DNA of 64,000 nt from Aquibacillus koreensis (GCF_025154055.1 NZ_JAOALK010000037.1:1-64000); one strand, 5' to 3'; numbered from the stretch's first letter, positions 26,702 through 35,789 are shown. Notes: generated from the letters alone by a model not told the origin. Numbers and translations are program-made.

Positions 26702-26718
26702 TGTTAACTCAATTCACA
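26702..26718 (+). promoter_or_regulatory. second TnrA/GlnR box, in the amtB leader
   Basis: TGTTA-N7-TCACA, again a perfect TGTNA-N7-TNACA. It lies just downstream of the predicted start site and ends 17 bp before the ATG, a place suited to repression or roadblock. Confidence 0.75.
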
Positions 26719-26734
26719 CAAAAGGGGAGAATGA

Positions 26735-28003
26735 ATGATGGAATTAGTTCTTATGGATAATTTATGGGTAGTCATTGGTACATTCTTAGTTTTACTTATG
26801 CTAGGTGGATTTATTTTACTTGAAGCAGGTTCGACTAGAATGAAAAACGCTGGTCACATTGCAGGTAAAACAATCTTCACAGCAGGAATTGGATCTTTAG
26901 TTTTCTGGGCAGTAGGTTATGGTTTTATTTACGGGGAAGGTAACTGGTTCATTGGATTATCGAATTTCTTCTATGGTGATACATCGTTTAGTGGAGACGG
27001 ATTATCTCCAGCGGTAGACTTCATGTTCCAAATGATGTTTGCTTTAATCGCGTTAACAATCGCATTTGGTGGCTTTGCAGAACGTGCGAAATTATCAGCA
27101 TATGTTATATTTGCAGTTTTATTCTCAGCTTTAGTTTACCCAGTTGTTGCACACTGGATCTGGGGTGGAGGCTGGTTAGCTGACCACGGTAAACAAGACT
27201 TTGCGGGGTCAACTGTAGTACACTTAACTGGTGCGATGGCTGCACTAGCTGCAACAATTATCTTGAAGCCTCGTATTGGTAAATACAACAAAGACGGTTC
27301 ATCAAATGCGCTTGCAGGACACAACCAAGTATATTTAGCTTTAGCGGTATTGCTTCTATGGGTAGGTTGGTTTGGATTTAACGGTGCAAGTACATTTGGA
27401 GTCGGCGACGCATTCTTTGGATTTGTTATTCTTAATACACAATTAGCTGCTGCTGCAGGTGCGGTTGCTGCATTATTCGTTGCATGGATCGTAACAGGAA
27501 AAGCAGATGTTCCAACAATGTTAAATGGTGCTCTAGCAGGTTTAGTAGCAATCACGGCTTCTTGTGGGTTTGTTGATCCATGGGCAGCAGTTATTATCGG
27601 ACTTATCGGTGGTATAATGGTATTCTATAGCATGAGATTCTTCGAAAAGATGAAAATTGACGATCCAATCGCTGCACTATCGGTTCACGGTACAGTAGGT
27701 ATTTGGGGTACAATTTCAACAGGTTTCTTTGCAACTGAATCATTATCGGTTGGTGCAGAATGGGGTCTTCCAGGCTTATTCTACGGCGGTAGTCTAGAGC
27801 AATTAGGTGTTCAAGTTCTAGGTGTTGTTTCAAGTGGTGCATATGCATTCGTTGTTTCATTCATCATCTTGAAAGTAATGGATAAAGTTATGGGGCTTCG
27901 TGTATCTGAAGAAGAGGAAATTGTTGGTCTAGACTTAAGTGAACACGGAAGTTATGGTTATCCGGAAAATATCCCTAATCCGGATGAAAAACAAGGTGCA
28001 TAA
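26735..28003 (+). CDS. amtB: ammonium transporter AmtB (NrgA)
   Basis: 422-residue Amt/MEP/Rh channel with 11 predicted membrane helices. Recognisable: the substrate-site aromatic FGGFAERAKLSAY, the twin-His channel residues in VVHLTGAMAALAA and LSVHGTVGIWGT, and the DPWAAV segment. It scavenges ammonium under nitrogen limitation. No GlnK gene follows, unlike Bacillus subtilis nrgAB; a DUF294 gene overlaps its end instead. AAAGGGGAG precedes several close ATG codons; 26735 is chosen. Confidence 0.95.
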   Translation: MMELVLMDNLWVVIGTFLVLLMLGGFILLEAGSTRMKNAGHIAGKTIFTAGIGSLVFWAVGYGFIYGEGNWFIGLSNFFYGDTSFSGDGLSPAVDFMFQMMFALIALTIAFGGFAERAKLSAYVIFAVLFSALVYPVVAHWIWGGGWLADHGKQDFAGSTVVHLTGAMAALAATIILKPRIGKYNKDGSSNALAGHNQVYLALAVLLLWVGWFGFNGASTFGVGDAFFGFVILNTQLAAAAGAVAALFVAWIVTGKADVPTMLNGALAGLVAITASCGFVDPWAAVIIGLIGGIMVFYSMRFFEKMKIDDPIAALSVHGTVGIWGTISTGFFATESLSVGAEWGLPGLFYGGSLEQLGVQVLGVVSSGAYAFVVSFIILKVMDKVMGLRVSEEEEIVGLDLSEHGSYGYPENIPNPDEKQGA

Positions 28004-29015
28004 TAAGCAGGTTGTTCGTCAAATTAAGGGGATTGATGAGACTTTGAATAATTACACGGAAATTAATGAATGGCGACAAGACAAAATTGTAAGAGTAATG
28101 ACTGATCATCAAAAACTAAATGAACTACACGATTCTATTATAGAAAACACGGTAAAAGTGGCAATGAAAAAGGTGCAAAGTGAGTTGGGGAATCCCCCTG
28201 CTCCCTTTGCTTTCTTTTTAATGGGTAGTGCAGGAAGATTTGAGCAGTCTGTGTTAAGTGATCAAGATCATGGGATTATTTATCAAAGTCATGATGAGAG
28301 CTGTCAGTCCTATTTCTTAACACTTGGCGCTGAAATCACAAATGGATTATCAGAGACTGGATATGAGCTTTGTGATGGGCAAGTAATGGCTTCTAATCCA
28401 CTCTGGTGTAAGTCTATTAGGCAGTGGGAAGAACAAATAGTGGACTGGATGGAGGACTCCAGTTGGAAGTCACTTCGACATTTTTCAACCTTTTTTGACT
28501 CAAGGGTGATGTTTGGTGAAACGTCTTTTTTAACAGAAATTAAGAACTATGCTTTTATGATCTTGAATGAACAACCGCGGTTGTATAAGCGATTAGTGGA
28601 AAATGTAGATTTTGTGAAAAAAGGTATTGGTGTATTTGGCCAACTGTTACCGGAGCAATATGGTGAAGAATCTGGGGCAATCAAATTAAAGCAAACCACA
28701 TTTTTTCCATATGTTAATGCTTTAAGGTTGTTAGCTTTAAAGGAGAATATATTAGAACCTTCGACTTTAAAAAGGTTTGAGCAACTCCCTGTTTCGTTAC
28801 AATCCTTTCAATCATATGAAAAAGACTTTAGGCGATTGTTGGACTTTCGGCTACAACATCGAAAACATGCCCAAAGTTACAAAGACGTCCATCTCATTCA
28901 AATTAATAGCTTAAATCGAGAAGAAAAACAAACGCTCAAGCAGTTAATGAAAAAAGGATATAAATTGTTTGATGAAACAAAAACAATAATAGAAAAAGAG
29001 TGTTCAACATGGTGA
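27984..29015 (+). CDS. DUF294 nucleotidyltransferase-like protein
   Basis: About 343 residues. The central part holds a GlnD-type nucleotidyltransferase signature GSAGRFEQSVLSDQDHGIIY (G-S and D-x-D metal site, near residue 81-100), followed by the helical DUF294 C-terminal domain. Many relatives have CBS domains and act in uridylyl- or adenylyl-transfer; none is present here. It starts inside the end of amtB (20-bp overlap) with a poor ribosome site, so coupled translation is likely. The start could also be GTG 27996. The exonuclease gene overlaps its stop. A role in modifying a nitrogen-signalling protein is only inference. Confidence 0.75.
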   Translation: MKNKVHNKQVVRQIKGIDETLNNYTEINEWRQDKIVRVMTDHQKLNELHDSIIENTVKVAMKKVQSELGNPPAPFAFFLMGSAGRFEQSVLSDQDHGIIYQSHDESCQSYFLTLGAEITNGLSETGYELCDGQVMASNPLWCKSIRQWEEQIVDWMEDSSWKSLRHFSTFFDSRVMFGETSFLTEIKNYAFMILNEQPRLYKRLVENVDFVKKGIGVFGQLLPEQYGEESGAIKLKQTTFFPYVNALRLLALKENILEPSTLKRFEQLPVSLQSFQSYEKDFRRLLDFRLQHRKHAQSYKDVHLIQINSLNREEKQTLKQLMKKGYKLFDETKTIIEKECSTW

Positions 29016-29743
29016 TGAATCAAATGCTTCAGTTTGTTAAACAAATGTCTGGTAAATTAAACTCAAATGTTTATACAGGTTTACCTAACCAAGCAGATGC
29101 TGCTAAGATAGCTTATTTAAGAAACTTGCAAAAAGAGATGAGAAGTAAAGATGTCTTAGAAGTCCCGTTTAGAGAACTAAATGTTGTTGTTTTTGATATT
29201 GAAACAACGGGTTTTTTTCCTTATAAAGGGGATCGAATGTTGTCCATTGGTGGAGTGAAGATGAAAGGGGATCAAGTGTTAGAGGATGAGGTGTATTACT
29301 CACCGATCTATAGTGAAACTGCTCCATCTGAAGAAATCTCGCGGTTAACTGGTATAACGAAAGATCAGTTAATAGAAGCACCACCAATTCAAAGTGTATT
29401 AAAGGACTTTTATCAGTTTGTGAAAAGCGATATTCTAGTAGCCCATCACTCCAGTCACGAAAAACAATTTATGAAACATGCTACATGGATTGCGTTAAAG
29501 AGTAATTTTGAACACCGAATCATTGATACAGCTTTCTTAACAAAAATTGTTGAACCAGAACAGAAGTTAGTAACGTTAGATGATTGCTGTAACCATTATG
29601 GGATAACGATTGATCATAGGCATCATGCATTGTATGATGCAATTGCAACGGCAAAATTGTGGTCTGAAAGTATCAAGCGCGTAGAGGATTTAGGTTTTTC
29701 TAATTTAAAAGACGTATATACACATATTGCTAAATTGAAATAG
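29009..29743 (+). CDS. DEDDh 3'-5' exonuclease (DnaQ-like)
   Basis: 244-residue exonuclease of the DnaQ/polymerase III epsilon family with FDIETTG (motif I), the Asp in [11 protein letters not shown] (motif II) and [10 protein letters not shown] (His-x4-Asp, motif III). A 55-residue N-terminal arm precedes the fold. ATG overlaps the stop of the DUF294 gene. DUF294-exonuclease pairs recur in Firmicutes; the pairing with amtB is worth noting. Substrate unknown; it is not the replicative proofreader, which is fused to PolC in Bacilli. Confidence 0.83.
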   Translation: MVMNQMLQFVKQMSGKLNSNVYTGLPNQADAAKIAYLRNLQKEMRSKDVLEVPFRELNVVVFDIETTGFFPYKGDRMLSIGGVKMKGDQVLEDEVYYSPIYSETAPSEEISRLTGITKDQLIEAPPIQSVLKDFYQFVKSDILVAHHSSHEKQFMKHATWIALKSNFEHRIIDTAFLTKIVEPEQKLVTLDDCCNHYGITIDHRHHALYDAIATAKLWSESIKRVEDLGFSNLKDVYTHIAKLK

Positions 29744-29777
29744 TGCAATTAGAGCACCGAAGAGGGGGGAAGGGGGA

Positions 29778-30026
29778 TTGAGTAAAGATAAGGACATTCC
29801 TGATGATGTAGCGACTTTTCCCATGAGTGTAGTAAAAGACTTAACCAACTTATCTGGCCGACAAATACGCTATTATGAAGAACAAGGACTTATAAGCCCT
29901 GAACGCAATGAAGGAAACAGAAGGGTTTTTTCCATTAATGATATTCATAGATTAAGAGAGATTAAATCACTAATTGATCAAGGAATAAATATTGCTGGTA
30001 TTAAAGCAATGTTAAGAGATCGATAG
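29778..30026 (+). CDS. MerR-type protein, GlnR/TnrA-like DNA-binding domain only
   Basis: 82 residues: a short arm, then [22 protein letters not shown] and [19 protein letters not shown], closely matching the winged helix of Bacillus GlnR and TnrA. It stops at [11 protein letters not shown], where GlnR continues for about 50 more residues that bind feedback-inhibited glutamine synthetase. The C-terminal sensor is therefore missing, not frameshifted: a stop and terminator follow cleanly. TTG start with AGAGGGGGG upstream. Last gene of the amtB locus. It could bind the TnrA/GlnR boxes at amtB without nitrogen control, or hetero-dimerise with GlnR or TnrA. Confidence 0.8.
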   Translation: MSKDKDIPDDVATFPMSVVKDLTNLSGRQIRYYEEQGLISPERNEGNRRVFSINDIHRLREIKSLIDQGINIAGIKAMLRDR

Positions 30027-30069
30027 CGTTAGGAGGCCAATGTTTCCATGGTTTATATAAAGGTAAGTT

Positions 30070-30116
30070 AAAAGCGTGTAATGAAGTTTAAAATACTTCA
30101 ATTACACGCTTTTTTG
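30070..30116. terminator. bidirectional terminator
   Basis: AAAGCGTGTAAT...ATTACACGCTTT with an inner TGAAGT/ACTTCA stem and T run; separates the convergent mini-GlnR and NprR-like genes. Confidence 0.9.
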
Positions 30117-30119
30117 TTA

Positions 30120-31391
30120 TTATTTTATATAAATTTTCTCAAGTGTTTTATTTGATTGATGATAATAAATTGCTGCTAGTTTGTATTTGCGTCTAAGGAA
30201 ATAATAATCTGCCAAGATGGATTGATATTCTGCTTTGAGACTGAGCAACTGTTTTTCCTCAAAAAATGGAAGTACTTCTTTTAAAAGTAGATCTTCGAAT
30301 GTCGGACCGTAACCGTTAATAAGGTGCTTATACACTTCAACAATATAAACGTGATAGGTCATGGAGGGTGATAAGTGCTTGGCAACTTCTTTTCCCTTTT
30401 CGAGCCACTTTTTTGCTTTTTCATTTTCTCCTGTTTTGTAATATTCTGCTATTAAACTTGTGATTGGGCTCAGCAGATTTTTTTTAGTGCTTTCCAACCG
30501 CAAATGATAACTTTCCAAGTAGTAATAAATAGCTTTATCGCGATTTTCTAGTTCAGCATGTAGTTTTCCAAGGTTTTGATTGCAAAGAGAGAGAATTCTT
30601 TTATCTTCTAAAGTAGAAGCAAGTTGATAAGCCACCTCATAGCTTTCAACCGCTTTGGTATATTCTTTTGCGCGATAATAGGAAATTCCTAATATTACGT
30701 GGCATTGTGCGCTACGTCTTAAATGGAAGACGTTTTTGTAATAGTCTAAAGCTTTGTTGGCATATGCACATGCCAAATAGGACATCTGAAGTTTACTAGC
30801 CGTTACGGATATGACGTAGTATAAATCGTTTTTCTCCAGAGTAGGGTTGTAAAGCTGGTCATATAGAAGCTGTTCAGCTTTTCGGTAACAATGAAGCGAT
30901 TGCTTGTAATTCATTATCGAGTAATAGTATTGACCAGAGAACTTTAACCAGTAATAATTTTCTAAATGATTGAATGAAGTTGGGGATTCCTTAAGATAAC
31001 GCATTTGTCTGTCGGCTAAATCAGTAGCACCTGTTAAGATGTAAAAATGTAACATATGTATGTCAACGAGTGGAATAAGTCCTGCATCAACAATCGGTTC
31101 AATATTTTGTTCAATATCACGATAAAGCGTTTTTGCCTTTTTTACATCACCATCTAACAGGGAGGAAAACCACTCTTCACTTAATTGATATGTATATTTT
31201 TCTGCTGTATTGTAAGGTTTTATTTTCAACCTTGTGCATAATTGGCTAATAATTTCAGGTGAAGGATCTGCGGTGTCTTTTTCTATTTTAGATAAATAAG
31301 AGACAGATATAATACCTTGTGTTAGCTCATCCTGTGTCATTTTTGCTTTTGTCCGAAAATATTTAATTTTTCTACCGAAATCCAAATGCAT
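30120..31391 (-). CDS. HTH-TPR regulator of the RNPP type (NprR/PlcR-like)
   Basis: 423 residues, the length of NprR. Residues 5-60 form an XRE helix-turn-helix (IKYFRTKAKMTQDELTQGIISVSYLSKIEK). The rest is a run of tetratricopeptide repeats, e.g. near residues 215-300 (YYRAKEYTKAVESYEVAYQLA, LGKLHAELENRDKAIYYYLESY). RNPP proteins bind small secreted peptides and switch competence, sporulation or protease genes. No short exported peptide gene is seen on either side, so the cognate signal is unknown. Confidence 0.83.
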   Translation of the reverse strand: MHLDFGRKIKYFRTKAKMTQDELTQGIISVSYLSKIEKDTADPSPEIISQLCTRLKIKPYNTAEKYTYQLSEEWFSSLLDGDVKKAKTLYRDIEQNIEPIVDAGLIPLVDIHMLHFYILTGATDLADRQMRYLKESPTSFNHLENYYWLKFSGQYYYSIMNYKQSLHCYRKAEQLLYDQLYNPTLEKNDLYYVISVTASKLQMSYLACAYANKALDYYKNVFHLRRSAQCHVILGISYYRAKEYTKAVESYEVAYQLASTLEDKRILSLCNQNLGKLHAELENRDKAIYYYLESYHLRLESTKKNLLSPITSLIAEYYKTGENEKAKKWLEKGKEVAKHLSPSMTYHVYIVEVYKHLINGYGPTFEDLLLKEVLPFFEEKQLLSLKAEYQSILADYYFLRRKYKLAAIYYHQSNKTLEKIYIK

Positions 31392-31558
31392 TTCTAGTCA
31401 CCTCCATCCAATTATTATAACGGAAAACTGCATTTATTTCCAATATGTTCCTTTTTTAGGTGCTGTTTTCAGTAGAATGATAGCAGAGTTTGTTGAAATT
31501 AGACGTTTGGAAGGGCATCACCCTTAATGGATGAAGAGGGTAACAAAAACTAGAAATT

Positions 31559-31597
31559 AAAAAACCTGTGGAAGCAATAGCTTATTCCACAGGTTTT
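31559..31597 (-). terminator. terminator of the HD gene
   Basis: AAAACCTGTGGAA/TTCCACAGGTTTT; the A run to the left becomes a U tract on the minus strand. It overlaps the stop codon. Confidence 0.8.
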
Positions 31598-32132
31598 AAC
31601 TTGTTTGTTCTAAATCATTTGATTCGAGTTGCCGTTTTATTTTTATATCTAGTTGTATAATTCGTTGCAATGCTTCGGTAGGTTCAATCGTTCGGTAATG
31701 ATGCGCTCCACTTGGTTCTTCGTCTGCTTCATCAGCTTCTGCCACAACTTGTTGTAATGGACTAAGTTCAAGGTATCCGCCTGGTAGGTAGGAATCCGTG
31801 TGAAGTAGAATAGCCACAGCAATTTCCTTTGCGATTTGCATATCTTCTCCAGATCGAACTAATAACTTATGTGCACGCGCTGCTCCTTTAATAGCATGAA
31901 TATCATTTTCGCGATAAAGTTCAAAATCCCACTTGCCATCCTGATACCATTTATAATGACCGATGTCATGTAAGAGACCTGCTTTCGTTGCTATATCTGG
32001 ATTCACACCGTTTTTTGTTGCGATATAAAAAGCATGCTCTGCAACAGCAATAGCATGAGCCATTCCTGATCGACCAACATACTTTTGAACAATTGGGTGT
32101 TTATATAACTTTTCTAGTGTAACTTTTCTCAT
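31596..32132 (-). CDS. HD domain phosphohydrolase
   Basis: 178-residue HD-superfamily protein: H in MAHAIAVAEHAFYIA, the HD pair in KAGLLHDIGHYKWY (near residue 54), a third His region in AVAILLHTDSY and Asp in VVAEADEADE. The domain hydrolyses phosphate esters of nucleotides; substrate unknown. AGGAGG lies before the ATG. Family members near this size are often annotated only as HD domain proteins. Confidence 0.85.
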   Translation of the reverse strand: MRKVTLEKLYKHPIVQKYVGRSGMAHAIAVAEHAFYIATKNGVNPDIATKAGLLHDIGHYKWYQDGKWDFELYRENDIHAIKGAARAHKLLVRSGEDMQIAKEIAVAILLHTDSYLPGGYLELSPLQQVVAEADEADEEPSGAHHYRTIEPTEALQRIIQLDIKIKRQLESNDLEQTS

Positions 32133-32381
32133 TTGTTCATCCTCCTAATAAGTAAGTCTTGAAGTGCTTTTATTAAAAAGTATATTGTTCATTAAATTAT
32201 CATAATATTCGGTTACTTGCAATGTGTTTGTAGGATCTACTGACATGCTTTTTTAAGAGTTAGAAATTCCTATATAAAATCCTATGTTTATAGTTCGATA
32301 TCGTTCATGTTTTAGGTGGGGTATTTGAAGAAGAATGCGAAGTTTTTTTGAAAAATAAATGCTCATTCTGCTATTGCGTAG

Positions 32382-32594
32382 GAACGCGTCAGAGAGTGAT
32401 CCAAGATCTAACGCGTAAGCAAGAGTGTGATTCGAACGCGTCAGAGAGCGATCTATGAGCTAACGCGTAAGCAAGAGTGTGATTCGAACGCGTCAGAGAG
32501 CGATCTATGATCTAACACGTAAGCAAGAGTGTGATTCGAGCGCGTCAGAGAGTGATCCAAGATCTAACGCGTAAGAAAAAAGAGAATGTGATCC
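32382..32594. repeat. four tandem 52-bp repeats with ACGCGT palindromes
   Basis: Units start at 32382, 32434, 32486 and 32538, exactly 52 bp apart, the last with a diverged tail. Each has AACGCGTCAGAGAG at its start and TAACGCGTAAG (TAACACGTAAG in unit 3) at about position 29. They differ at a few sites, mainly GTGATCCAAGATC versus GCGATCTATGATC. They lie in a 730-bp space without a convincing gene. Confidence 0.88.
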
Positions 32595-32634
32595 CGTCGT
32601 CGTTGTTATCTGTCTTAACGAGTTTAAAGCGCGC

Positions 32635-32781
32635 ATGCAACCAATAGATAGTAAAGTTGAAGCACACCTTAAAAATCTCTTTCAACCAACTTATAAAAAT
32701 TTGCTAAGAGAAGACAAGACTATCATGCTATTTCGGTTGCAAATTATGTTAGGGAACCCAAAGAATGTGACGGAAATGTAA
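32635..32781 (+). pseudogene. short open frame, possible gene remnant
   Basis: A 48-residue frame (MQPIDSKVEAHLKNLFQ...) that stays open upstream through ICLNEFKAR without a start or ribosome site. Composition looks protein-like, but I do not recognise a family. It could be the 3' piece of a lost gene, lying right after the tandem repeats. Confidence 0.25.
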
Positions 32782-32903
32782 AGTAATCAAAAGAATTTAA
32801 AAGAATTACGATATATATATTTACTTTCCTGGATTATTTGGTATTATATAGATGGATTTAATAATAAATGAAGAAATTTGAGGGTAGAAAGGGGATAGTT
32901 GGT

Positions 32904-33065
32904 ATGGTAACTTCTCTATACTTGGTGTCATTAACTATTCTATTAACATTCCTTGTTTTGGCGTTTGTTGAAAAAATATCAACACGTCGTAAAAAGTTAA
33001 GTGTTGATATTAATTTTGATGCTGGCGTACAAGTACAACCAGTAATGGCAAAAACCATTAGATAA
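32904..33065 (+). CDS. small single-span membrane protein
   Basis: 53 residues: a hydrophobic helix (YLVSLTILLTFLVLAFV) followed by a basic turn KISTRRKK and a short soluble tail. GAAAGGGG lies nine bases before the ATG at 32904. Followed by a good terminator, which supports a real transcript. Not recognised. Confidence 0.5.
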   Translation: MVTSLYLVSLTILLTFLVLAFVEKISTRRKKLSVDINFDAGVQVQPVMAKTIR

Positions 33066-33101
33066 CCATTTGCTGTCTTTCCGTGGAAAGTCAGATCACA
33101 T

Positions 33102-33138
33102 AAACCTTCTGAGAATTTTCTCGGAAGGTTTTTTTTAC
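33102..33138 (+). terminator. terminator after the small membrane protein gene
   Basis: AAACCTTCtGAGA...TCTCgGAAGGTTT followed by eight T. Confidence 0.85.
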
Positions 33139-33160
33139 TACAGTGGTTTACTAAAACAAC

Positions 33161-33194
33161 AAAAAAACAGCTGAATCCTATCGTTTCAGCTGTT
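33161..33194 (-). terminator. terminator of the second AIM24 gene
   Basis: AACAGCTGAA/TTTCAGCTGTT; the seven-A run on its left gives the U tract on the minus strand. Confidence 0.82.
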
Positions 33195-33213
33195 CGTTTA
33201 TTTAAATTATTCA

Positions 33214-34008
33214 TCAACGGTCCCCGCCGAAAAGATCAAATAGCCCTGCTACGCCACCTTCACCTTTATCTTTTCCTCCACCTTGAGGAGCTGCAGCAAA
33301 CACTCTACTAGCTAAGCGGCTAAATGGTAAGGATTGAACCCAAACAGTTCCCGGTCCTCTAAGTGTAGCAAAGAAAAGGCCTTCTCCACCAAACATAGCT
33401 GTTTTGATTCCACCAACAAACTCTACGTTATAGTCTACATCACGTGTCATTGCTACAAGACAGCCTGTATCTACTCTTAATGTTTCCCCTGGCTGAAGGT
33501 CCATTTTGTGCATGGTACCACCAGCGTGAATAAAAGCCATGCCGTCTCCTTCTAACTTTTGCATAATAAAGCCTTCGCCACCAAAAAAACCAGCCCCGAC
33601 TTTCTTTTGGAATTCAACACCGACAGCGACTCCTTTAGCAGCGGCAAGAAAGGCGTCTTTCTGACAGACTAGTTTTCCATCTAATTCGCTTAAATCCATC
33701 GGTATGATTTTACCTGGATAAGGCGCGGCGAAATACACATGCTTTTTTCCTTGCCCTTGATTCGTGAAAGTAGTCATGAATAAGCTTTCCCCTGTAATAA
33801 CACGCTTCCCTGCTCCAAGCAATTTCCCCATTAGTCCGCCTTTTTCTGCACCAGAGCCATCACCGAATACGGTTTCCATTTTAATGTGTTCATCCATCAT
33901 CATTAAGCTCCCGGCCTCGGCAATAACTGTTTCATCTGGATCGAGTTCTACCTCTACAAATTGCATGTCATCCCCGTATAACTTGTAATCAATTTCATGG
34001 TTATTCAT
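33214..34008 (-). CDS. AIM24 family protein, TIGR00266 type
   Basis: 264-residue glycine-rich beta protein: VEVELDPDETVIAEAGSLMMMDEHIKMET at the N-terminus, GGEGFIMQKLEGDGMAFIHAGGT in the middle, and GGEGLFFATLRGPGTVWVQSLPF near the end, followed by a flexible Gly-rich tail. This is the longer AIM24/TIGR00266 class, distinct from the protein at 19180. The start at 34008 follows GGAAGGGG; a frame from 34029 has no site. Function unknown. Confidence 0.85.
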   Translation of the reverse strand: MNNHEIDYKLYGDDMQFVEVELDPDETVIAEAGSLMMMDEHIKMETVFGDGSGAEKGGLMGKLLGAGKRVITGESLFMTTFTNQGQGKKHVYFAAPYPGKIIPMDLSELDGKLVCQKDAFLAAAKGVAVGVEFQKKVGAGFFGGEGFIMQKLEGDGMAFIHAGGTMHKMDLQPGETLRVDTGCLVAMTRDVDYNVEFVGGIKTAMFGGEGLFFATLRGPGTVWVQSLPFSRLASRVFAAAPQGGGKDKGEGGVAGLFDLFGGDR

Positions 34009-34206
34009 CTTTTTTCCCCTTCCGATCATAAAATAGATAAATCCGATGACTAATTATTAGGTATGTGTGGATGTGTTAGTATGTCTATTATAATTAAACC
34101 ATTATTCCGTTAATAAGAACACTATACTATGGTATAAATTTAAAAAATTAACATGATTTGGTTATTTTTAATAAGAGTAACGGGGATGCGAGTGAAAACA
34201 TCGTAA

Positions 34207-34473
34207 GCGGTCATGGAATCCGTTACTTCACTGTTTTTGGTCAATCTTGCATCTGACCGGTCGTACAGTACGCTATTTTACCAAAATGCCATCGAAATCA
34301 ATGCAACCAGGGCATATAACGGATCTGGTGACCGCCAAATTTTGATAATCAAGGATTTTAGTCAAATAAGGGATCTCATGACCGCCAAGATTCCCTTGGA
34401 TTTTTAGCAATCATAAGATTCGTTATTTACATAACAATCACAGAAAAACGGACCCTGTTACGTCGCACTCTAC
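34207..34473. repeat. dispersed intergenic repeat, copy 1
   Basis: Shares blocks with the elements at 48597 and 60155: GCGGTCATGGAATCCGTTA near the left end, the inner block ATAGCGTACTG/ATGACCGC (here inverted, 34255-34340), CATGACCGCC, and the right end GTTACGTCGCACTCTA. No coding capacity. Fills the gap between the second AIM24 gene and pepT. Confidence 0.75.
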
Positions 34474-34506
34474 ATCGAGTTTGGCATTTCCTTCTTACAA
34501 AAAATC

Positions 34507-34542
34507 AAAAAAGAGCAATGAAATGATTCCTTGCTCTTTTTC
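34507..34542 (-). terminator. terminator of pepT
   Basis: AAAAAGAGCAA...TTGCTCTTTTT, symmetric A and T runs. Confidence 0.85.
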
Positions 34543-34550
34543 TGCCCCTA

Positions 34551-35789
34551 TTAATTTGTTGCTTTTAACTCAAATAAACGGATAATTTCTACAATTGTTT
34601 GCACAGACTTCTCCATATTATCGACAGATATATATTCATATTTACCGTGGAAATTCTCGCCCCCGGTGAATATGTTTGGAGTCGGTAAGCCCATAAATGA
34701 TAGTTGGGAACCGTCCGTTCCGCCTCGTATTGGTTTTACAAGTGGTTCTATGCTTAGGTTTTTCATCGCATCATAAGCAATATCCACGATCTCTTTTACA
34801 GGCTCAATTTTCTCTGCCATGTTGTAGTATTGATCTTTCATATCAAGTACAATATTTTCTTCGCCATACGTAGCTTGAAACTGTTTAACAAGTTGTTCGA
34901 TTAATTCTTTTTTTGCATTAAACTTTTCGCGGTTATGATCTCGAATAATATAATAAACTTTGGTCTGTTCTACATCTCCTTCAAAAGAAATAAGGTGATA
35001 AAACCCTTCATATTCCTCGGTGTACTCTGGTGCATCTTCTTCCGGAAGCTGATTGTGAAACTTCATCGCTATTTTGCTAGAATGAACCATCTTATCTTTT
35101 GCGGTTCCTGGATGAACGTTATTACCTTTAAAAGTTATTCTAGCAGCGGCAGCATTAAAGCTTTCGTATTGGAGTTCTCCAAGTGGTCCACCATCAACCG
35201 TATAAGCAAAGCGAGCTCCAAATGCATCCACGTCAAATTTATGTGGACCACGACCAATTTCTTCATCTGGAGTAAATGCCACTCGAACCTTTCCGTGCTT
35301 AATTTCGGGGTGTTGAATTAGGTAGGCCATTGCTGTCATAATCTCTGCAATTCCTGCTTTGTTGTCAGCTCCAAGAAGTGTCGTGCCATCTGTTGTAATT
35401 AGCGTATGGTTTTTATAATTTGCTAATTCAGGATAGTCAGATGGTGAAAGAACAACCTGAAGTTTTTCATTTAATACAAGGTCTTGTCCATCATAGCTCT
35501 CTACAAGCTGCGGCTTTACATCCTTACCGGTGAAGTCTGTAGCGGTATCCACGTGTGCTAAGAAACCTATTGTGGGCACTTCTTTCGTTGTGTTAGCGGG
35601 AAGAGTGGCCATCACATATCCGTTCTCATCAACAGTTACGTCTTCCATACCAACTTGTTTTAATTCATCTACTAACTTATTGGCTAACGTCCATTGTCCA
35701 GGTGTCGATGGGCAAGATTCGTTACTTTCGTTAGATTGTGTATCAATTTTCACATAGGACATAAAACGATTAATCATTTCTTCTCTCAT
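34551..35789 (-). CDS. pepT: peptidase T (tripeptide aminopeptidase)
   Basis: 412-residue M20 metallopeptidase that removes N-terminal residues from tripeptides. Zinc ligands and catalytic residues appear in [46 protein letters not shown] and [15 protein letters not shown]. Length matches PepT. GGAGATG precedes the ATG. Single gene, flanked on its downstream side by a dispersed repeat. Confidence 0.96.
   Translation of the reverse strand: MREEMINRFMSYVKIDTQSNESNESCPSTPGQWTLANKLVDELKQVGMEDVTVDENGYVMATLPANTTKEVPTIGFLAHVDTATDFTGKDVKPQLVESYDGQDLVLNEKLQVVLSPSDYPELANYKNHTLITTDGTTLLGADNKAGIAEIMTAMAYLIQHPEIKHGKVRVAFTPDEEIGRGPHKFDVDAFGARFAYTVDGGPLGELQYESFNAAAARITFKGNNVHPGTAKDKMVHSSKIAMKFHNQLPEEDAPEYTEEYEGFYHLISFEGDVEQTKVYYIIRDHNREKFNAKKELIEQLVKQFQATYGEENIVLDMKDQYYNMAEKIEPVKEIVDIAYDAMKNLSIEPLVKPIRGGTDGSQLSFMGLPTPNIFTGGENFHGKYEYISVDNMEKSVQTIVEIIRLFELKATN

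Noticed and set aside
32382-32594. CRISPR array
   Set aside because: Units are contiguous 52-bp copies with no unique spacers and no cas gene nearby.
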